Below are positions 60,346 to 64,000 of a DNA stretch of 64,000 bases, in pieces. The notes beneath the pieces were generated by a model, which worked only from the letters and a program-made list of their open reading frames with translations, had not been told where the DNA came from and did no database searches. The stretch spans positions 62,001 through 126,000 of the forward strand of contig CANPZI010000001.1 in NCBI GenBank assembly GCA_947588995.1, written 5' to 3'. The position numbers and the translations under genes are program-made. Positions within the stretch are counted from its first letter, which is position 1. Each line of letters starts with the position of its first letter. This DNA is from an uncultured Lachnospiraceae bacterium (GTDB lineage: Bacteria; Bacillota; Clostridia; Lachnospirales; Lachnospiraceae).

Positions 60346-60374
60346 GTGACATCCCTGCCCAAACATGGTAAACT
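60346..60374 (+). promoter_or_regulatory. Candidate promoter of the FAD oxidoreductase gene
   Basis: GTGACA (60346-60351), 17 bases, TAAACT (60369-60374), about 100 bases upstream of the start, divergent from the DUF6077 promoter. Confidence 0.5.
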
Positions 60375-60480
60375 GATAAATATGTACTTCTGTGCATTTT
60401 CACTGACGAACGTCAGCTTTGCAGTCAACAATATCAGAAAGCATGGAGATTATTGTGAACGCTTCGGAATGGAGATTTCT

Positions 60481-62037
60481 ATGAAAAAAGTATATGTGAT
60501 CGGCGCCGGCCCGGCAGGTCTGACCGCCGCCTATGAACTGCTGAGACAGAGCAGAGACTATGAAGTGACCGTCCTGGAGGAGAGCGACGCCATGGGCGGC
60601 ATCTCCAAGACCGTCAACTATAAGGGCAACCGCATGGATATGGGCGGCCACCGCTTTTTCTCCAAAGTACCTGAAGTAAACGAGTGGTGGAACCGGATGC
60701 TGCCGCTTCAGGGCGCTCCCGCCTATGACGACATCAGACTCTCCAGAAATGTAGAGCTGTCCGCGGACGGCCCTGACCCTGAACGGGAAGACCGTGTCAT
60801 GCTGAAGAGGAACCGTGTCTCCCGCATCTACTATGACCAGAAATTCTTTGACTACCCCATCAGCCTGAAATGGGAAACTTTTGCCAATATGGGGCTGATC
60901 ACAGATATCGTCGCGGTATGCAGCTATCTCGCCTCCGTGATACACAAGCGCGAAGAAAAATCGCTGGAGGACTTCTATATCAACCGCTTCGGAAAGAAAC
61001 TCTACTCCATGTTCTTCGAGCGCTACACGGAGAATCTGTGGGGACGTCACCCGCGCGAAATCGACCCCAGCTGGGGCGCGCAGCGCGCCAAAGGCCTCTC
61101 CGTCTTCGCCATCATCAAGGACATGTTTGGCAAGCTGCTGCCGAACCGGAAGACGCGCCACGTGGAGACCTCTCTGATCGAGTCTTTCAGCTATCCGAAG
61201 CTCGGCCCCGGCCAGCTCTGGGACGTGACTGCAGAAGAGATCAGGAAACTGGGCGGCACAATCCTGTGCGGCTGCAGAGTGACAAATCTGCACAAGGACG
61301 CGCAGAATCACATCACCTCACTCACCTATGAAAAAGAGGGGCAGCATATCACCGTGGAGGGCGACATCTTCATCTCCTCCATGCCGGTCAAAGATCTGGT
61401 GGGCGGCATGAATGACGTGCCCGCGCACGAAGCCGAAATTGCCGCCGGGCTTCCCTACCGCGATTACAGGACACTCGGCGTCCTGATCCGCAAACTGAAC
61501 CTGCAGAATAAGACCAAAATCAAAACGATCGGCAACATCGTGCCGGACAACTGGATCTATGTCCATGACCGCACGGTGCAGATCGGCCGCTTCCAGATTT
61601 ACAACAACTGGTCACCCTATATGGTGGCGGATCTGGAGCACACGGTATGGGTCGGTCTGGAATACTTCTGCAGCGAGGGGGACGAACTGTGGAATATGCC
61701 CGAAGAAGATTTCTCCGCTTTCGGCATCTCGGAGATGATCAAAATGGGGCTGATCGACAGCGCGGAAGACGTGCTCGACACGCACGCGGAGTCCGTAAAA
61801 AAAGCCTATCCCGCCTACTTCGATACCTACAGCGAGATCGACACGCTGGCAGCTTACTTAAAGAGCATCGACAATCTGTACTGTGTGGGGCGTAACGGCC
61901 AGCACCGCTATAACAATATCGACCACTCCATGATGACCTCTTTCGAGACGGTTAAAAACATCGTAAACGGCATCGCCAATAAGGACAATATCTGGAACGT
62001 CAACACCGAGCAGGAATATCACGAATCCGGCTCCTGA
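60481..62037 (+). CDS. FAD/NAD(P)-dependent oxidoreductase (amine oxidase/UDP-galactopyranose-mutase-like)
   Basis: A 518-residue flavoprotein. The ADP-binding [14 protein letters not shown] starts at residue 8 and is followed by the ribose acidic residue (VLEES) and GGHRFFSK typical of phytoene-desaturase/UGM-like FAD proteins. [19 protein letters not shown] and a C-terminal [15 protein letters not shown] flavin-binding segment complete the fold. GGAG lies six bases upstream of the ATG. Such genes often accompany polysaccharide loci and are usually annotated as protoporphyrinogen-oxidase-like; substrate here is unknown, possibly a nucleotide- or lipid-linked sugar. Confidence 0.85.
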   Translation: MKKVYVIGAGPAGLTAAYELLRQSRDYEVTVLEESDAMGGISKTVNYKGNRMDMGGHRFFSKVPEVNEWWNRMLPLQGAPAYDDIRLSRNVELSADGPDPEREDRVMLKRNRVSRIYYDQKFFDYPISLKWETFANMGLITDIVAVCSYLASVIHKREEKSLEDFYINRFGKKLYSMFFERYTENLWGRHPREIDPSWGAQRAKGLSVFAIIKDMFGKLLPNRKTRHVETSLIESFSYPKLGPGQLWDVTAEEIRKLGGTILCGCRVTNLHKDAQNHITSLTYEKEGQHITVEGDIFISSMPVKDLVGGMNDVPAHEAEIAAGLPYRDYRTLGVLIRKLNLQNKTKIKTIGNIVPDNWIYVHDRTVQIGRFQIYNNWSPYMVADLEHTVWVGLEYFCSEGDELWNMPEEDFSAFGISEMIKMGLIDSAEDVLDTHAESVKKAYPAYFDTYSEIDTLAAYLKSIDNLYCVGRNGQHRYNNIDHSMMTSFETVKNIVNGIANKDNIWNVNTEQEYHESGS

Positions 62038-62046
62038 CCCGCGCTC

Positions 62047-64000
62047 TTATTCTGTCAGCAGATAGTGCCACTCTCCAAAATCCTGCACCTGCGCGTAGAC
62101 CCGCCCGTTGACCGTGACCGGCTCTTCCGGCAGCCCCCCAAACCATATGACGCAGTCCGGCGTATAGCTTTCGTCGGCATACACCGCCGATTCGTTTTCT
62201 ACGCCGACGTGCTCTATATGCTGTTCCGAAAGCATCTTCCAGATGGGGTACTCGTAATCGTCCGCCAGCGCCAGATGCAGGCCTACCGACGCATATCCCG
62301 CGGACTTGATCTCGTCTGTCACCTGCGCGTAATAACTTCCCTCTCCCCACCGCATATGAAAATACCCATAAGGTCTTCCGGCAGCGCCCTGGTTCATACA
62401 GATGTCATAGTGATAATGTGTGATGCTGACCGCCGACATCACGCACAGGAAACCGACTGTCCCCAGAACGGCATGTCTGAGCGCGACTCTCTCCTCCCGC
62501 TGCATATGGCGCTGCAGCTGGGCACTGATCATGGGGCACAGAAGCGCCAGATAGCTCACCATATACCGGCTCACAAAAGGTTCCCAGCGCAGGATCGTGC
62601 AGAAGATACAGAAAGCGGCCGCGCTCGTCAGCGAATATCCCGTGACGCTGCTCTTCCAGTCAGTCTTCTTCAGCGTGCAGATTCCCCAGACCACACACAG
62701 AATAAACAGCCACAGGACAAGCGGATTGACCGCGACGTCACACCCATAGGTATTGGCCTCGTGCAGGCTGAATTCGATCCCGTTTTCCGCAATTGTCTCC
62801 GCATTCAGCTCTACATGCAGTATCCCGGCCGCGCCGGCGGCGATTTTGGCAAAGATCTCATCGCTGCCCGCAAGCAGAGCCGTGGGCATGTTAAACGTAA
62901 CATTCTTGAGAAAATTGACAAACAGATATGCCGGCTGAAGCGTCCCCACAAGCTGCCTGGCCCCGGTAGCGGAGCTGGCATAGGCATGAAATGTCCTGAA
63001 ATTGCGTACAAGCTCAGGTATTAACGGCAGCGCCACACATGGCAGGGCGGCAGTCAAAAGCCCAAGCAGCTGCCTGATCCTGTCTTTTCTGACCACACAA
63101 CAGACCAAAAGCCACACCGCAAAGACGACCATCGCAATGCACACGGACGGTTTCGTCAGATAGCCCCACGAGACGCACAGCCCCATCACACAGACTCTGC
63201 CGAGCGTCTCCCTGTCACAGACCAGTTTCTCTCTGCTGCCGGCCAGATCCAGCAGCAGATAGACATAAAATAAGAGCCATACCGCCGCAAAATTGTCAAC
63301 CTGCGTCGTCAGCGCTTCCGCATACGCTATGGGCATCGCCATATACAAAAGCGACGCCATAAAGCGAAAGCTTCTGCTGCAGCCAAGTTTCCCCGCAATC
63401 GCACCGGCCATATAAGCGCAGGTGAAATAGGATGCGGCCTGCAGCAGATTGAACAGGCGGTCGCTGCCTCTGCACAGCACGCACACGTGAAGGTTCACAA
63501 ATTCCGCCAGAACAGGGCTGCTGATCTGGCGAATGTCGTGCGTCGCATAGTGCTCCACCGACCGATTCTGGATCCAGTAGGCGATGCGCGGAAGATGATA
63601 TGTCATGGAATCCCAGTTGTAGGGCGTCGTGCGCAGAGCGAGATAAAAAACAGCCGCACCGATTGCCCACAAAATAAAATACCATGGCTGCTGCCGCCCT
63701 TTTTGCAGAATGCCCCGCACGTGCCGGCGCAGCCCGCCGATCCCATATCCGGCCTTTCTGATCTGCAGCGCCAGCAGCGCGATCAGCAGGCAGTCTGCCG
63801 CCGCCCAGAAAGCCGACAGCGTGATGAACCTGACCGCATGGAAAGCCGACAAAATCTCCGTCGCCGCAAACAGGCCAAGCTGCCAGATACAGCAGGCCCC
63901 GATATAAGAGTCGGCAACGCGCTGCTTTATGCCCCTGCGTACCTTGTAGATATGAAAATTGGCAAATAGTGTCACGACTGCCGTCAACATCTGCTTCTGC
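62047..64000 (-). CDS. GT-C-like integral membrane glycosyltransferase (5' end outside window)
   Basis: At least 647 residues; the frame stays open to the right edge and the first ATG (63990) lacks a ribosome site and begins inside a membrane helix, so it is probably partial. About twelve hydrophobic segments are present. The loop PYNWDSMTYHLPRIAYW (near residue 125) holds the Asp of the first outer loop of GT-C enzymes (GT39/GT83 style). The C-terminal part (about 540-647) is a soluble domain, with PDCVIWFGGL. It would use a polyprenyl-phosphate sugar to glycosylate a surface glycan or protein. It ends nine bases from the convergent oxidoreductase gene. Confidence 0.8.
   Translation of the reverse strand, partial: QKQMLTAVVTLFANFHIYKVRRGIKQRVADSYIGACCIWQLGLFAATEILSAFHAVRFITLSAFWAAADCLLIALLALQIRKAGYGIGGLRRHVRGILQKGRQQPWYFILWAIGAAVFYLALRTTPYNWDSMTYHLPRIAYWIQNRSVEHYATHDIRQISSPVLAEFVNLHVCVLCRGSDRLFNLLQAASYFTCAYMAGAIAGKLGCSRSFRFMASLLYMAMPIAYAEALTTQVDNFAAVWLLFYVYLLLDLAGSREKLVCDRETLGRVCVMGLCVSWGYLTKPSVCIAMVVFAVWLLVCCVVRKDRIRQLLGLLTAALPCVALPLIPELVRNFRTFHAYASSATGARQLVGTLQPAYLFVNFLKNVTFNMPTALLAGSDEIFAKIAAGAAGILHVELNAETIAENGIEFSLHEANTYGCDVAVNPLVLWLFILCVVWGICTLKKTDWKSSVTGYSLTSAAAFCIFCTILRWEPFVSRYMVSYLALLCPMISAQLQRHMQREERVALRHAVLGTVGFLCVMSAVSITHYHYDICMNQGAAGRPYGYFHMRWGEGSYYAQVTDEIKSAGYASVGLHLALADDYEYPIWKMLSEQHIEHVGVENESAVYADESYTPDCVIWFGGLPEEPVTVNGRVYAQVQDFGEWHYLLTE

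Overview
The window looks like a chromosomal segment of a GC-rich member of the Lachnospiraceae (Clostridia, Bacillota). Supporting this are strong GGAGG ribosome-binding sites, sigma-A type promoters, Gram-positive lipoprotein and LCP-type cell-wall genes, a PdaB-like (sporulation-type) deacetylase, a Csp-like subtilase, and dense minus-strand operons with very GC-rich third codon positions. That bias explains the many long but spurious open frames on opposite strands. I saw no rRNA, tRNA or CRISPR array.

Region 1 (1-5.42 kb) is the end of an integrated mobile element, visibly more AT-rich than the rest. It carries a truncated D12-class adenine methyltransferase, a coiled-coil protein, a small resolvase, a SprT-like zinc protein, and a large serine recombinase preceded by two tiny related ORFs. 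The element has cut the polysaccharide deacetylase gene at 5.4-6.3 kb inside the codons of its conserved PIQWDV motif; the 3' remainder should lie left of the window.

Region 2 (6.6-20.7 kb) holds a FliD-like duplicated protein and a pentose-type sugar locus. The locus has an L-fucose/L-arabinose isomerase-family enzyme, a DUF4867 protein, xylulokinase, a GGDEF/EAL protein behind a perfect consensus promoter, a GH3 glycosidase, a three-gene sugar ABC transporter and a divergent AraC regulator. A striking set of nested palindromes sits between the binding-protein gene and the permease genes. Region 3 (20.8-27.4 kb) is housekeeping and quality control: a carbamate-kinase-like protein, LspA, a subtilase, a divergent ClpX and an HtrA protease.

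Region 4 (27.5-64 kb) is a large cell-surface polysaccharide locus: GlmS, phospho-sugar mutase, RmlA/B/C (no RmlD seen), a polyprenyl-phosphate sugar transferase, five GT2 proteins (two with tandem GT domains), an LCP ligase, a Wzm/Wzt ABC exporter whose ATPase has a carbohydrate-binding C-terminal domain, two GH25 lysozyme-like membrane proteins, an MBOAT/SGNH O-acylation pair, GT-C-like membrane proteins and an FAD oxidoreductase. The most interesting gene is the 710-residue methyltransferase next to wzt. Its middle part carries the D-x4-N and metal-Asp motifs of a kinase fold. This arrangement recalls the WbdD (methyltransferase-kinase chain terminator) plus Wzt-CTD system of E. coli O9a, suggesting a capping-coupled export system in a Gram-positive bacterium.
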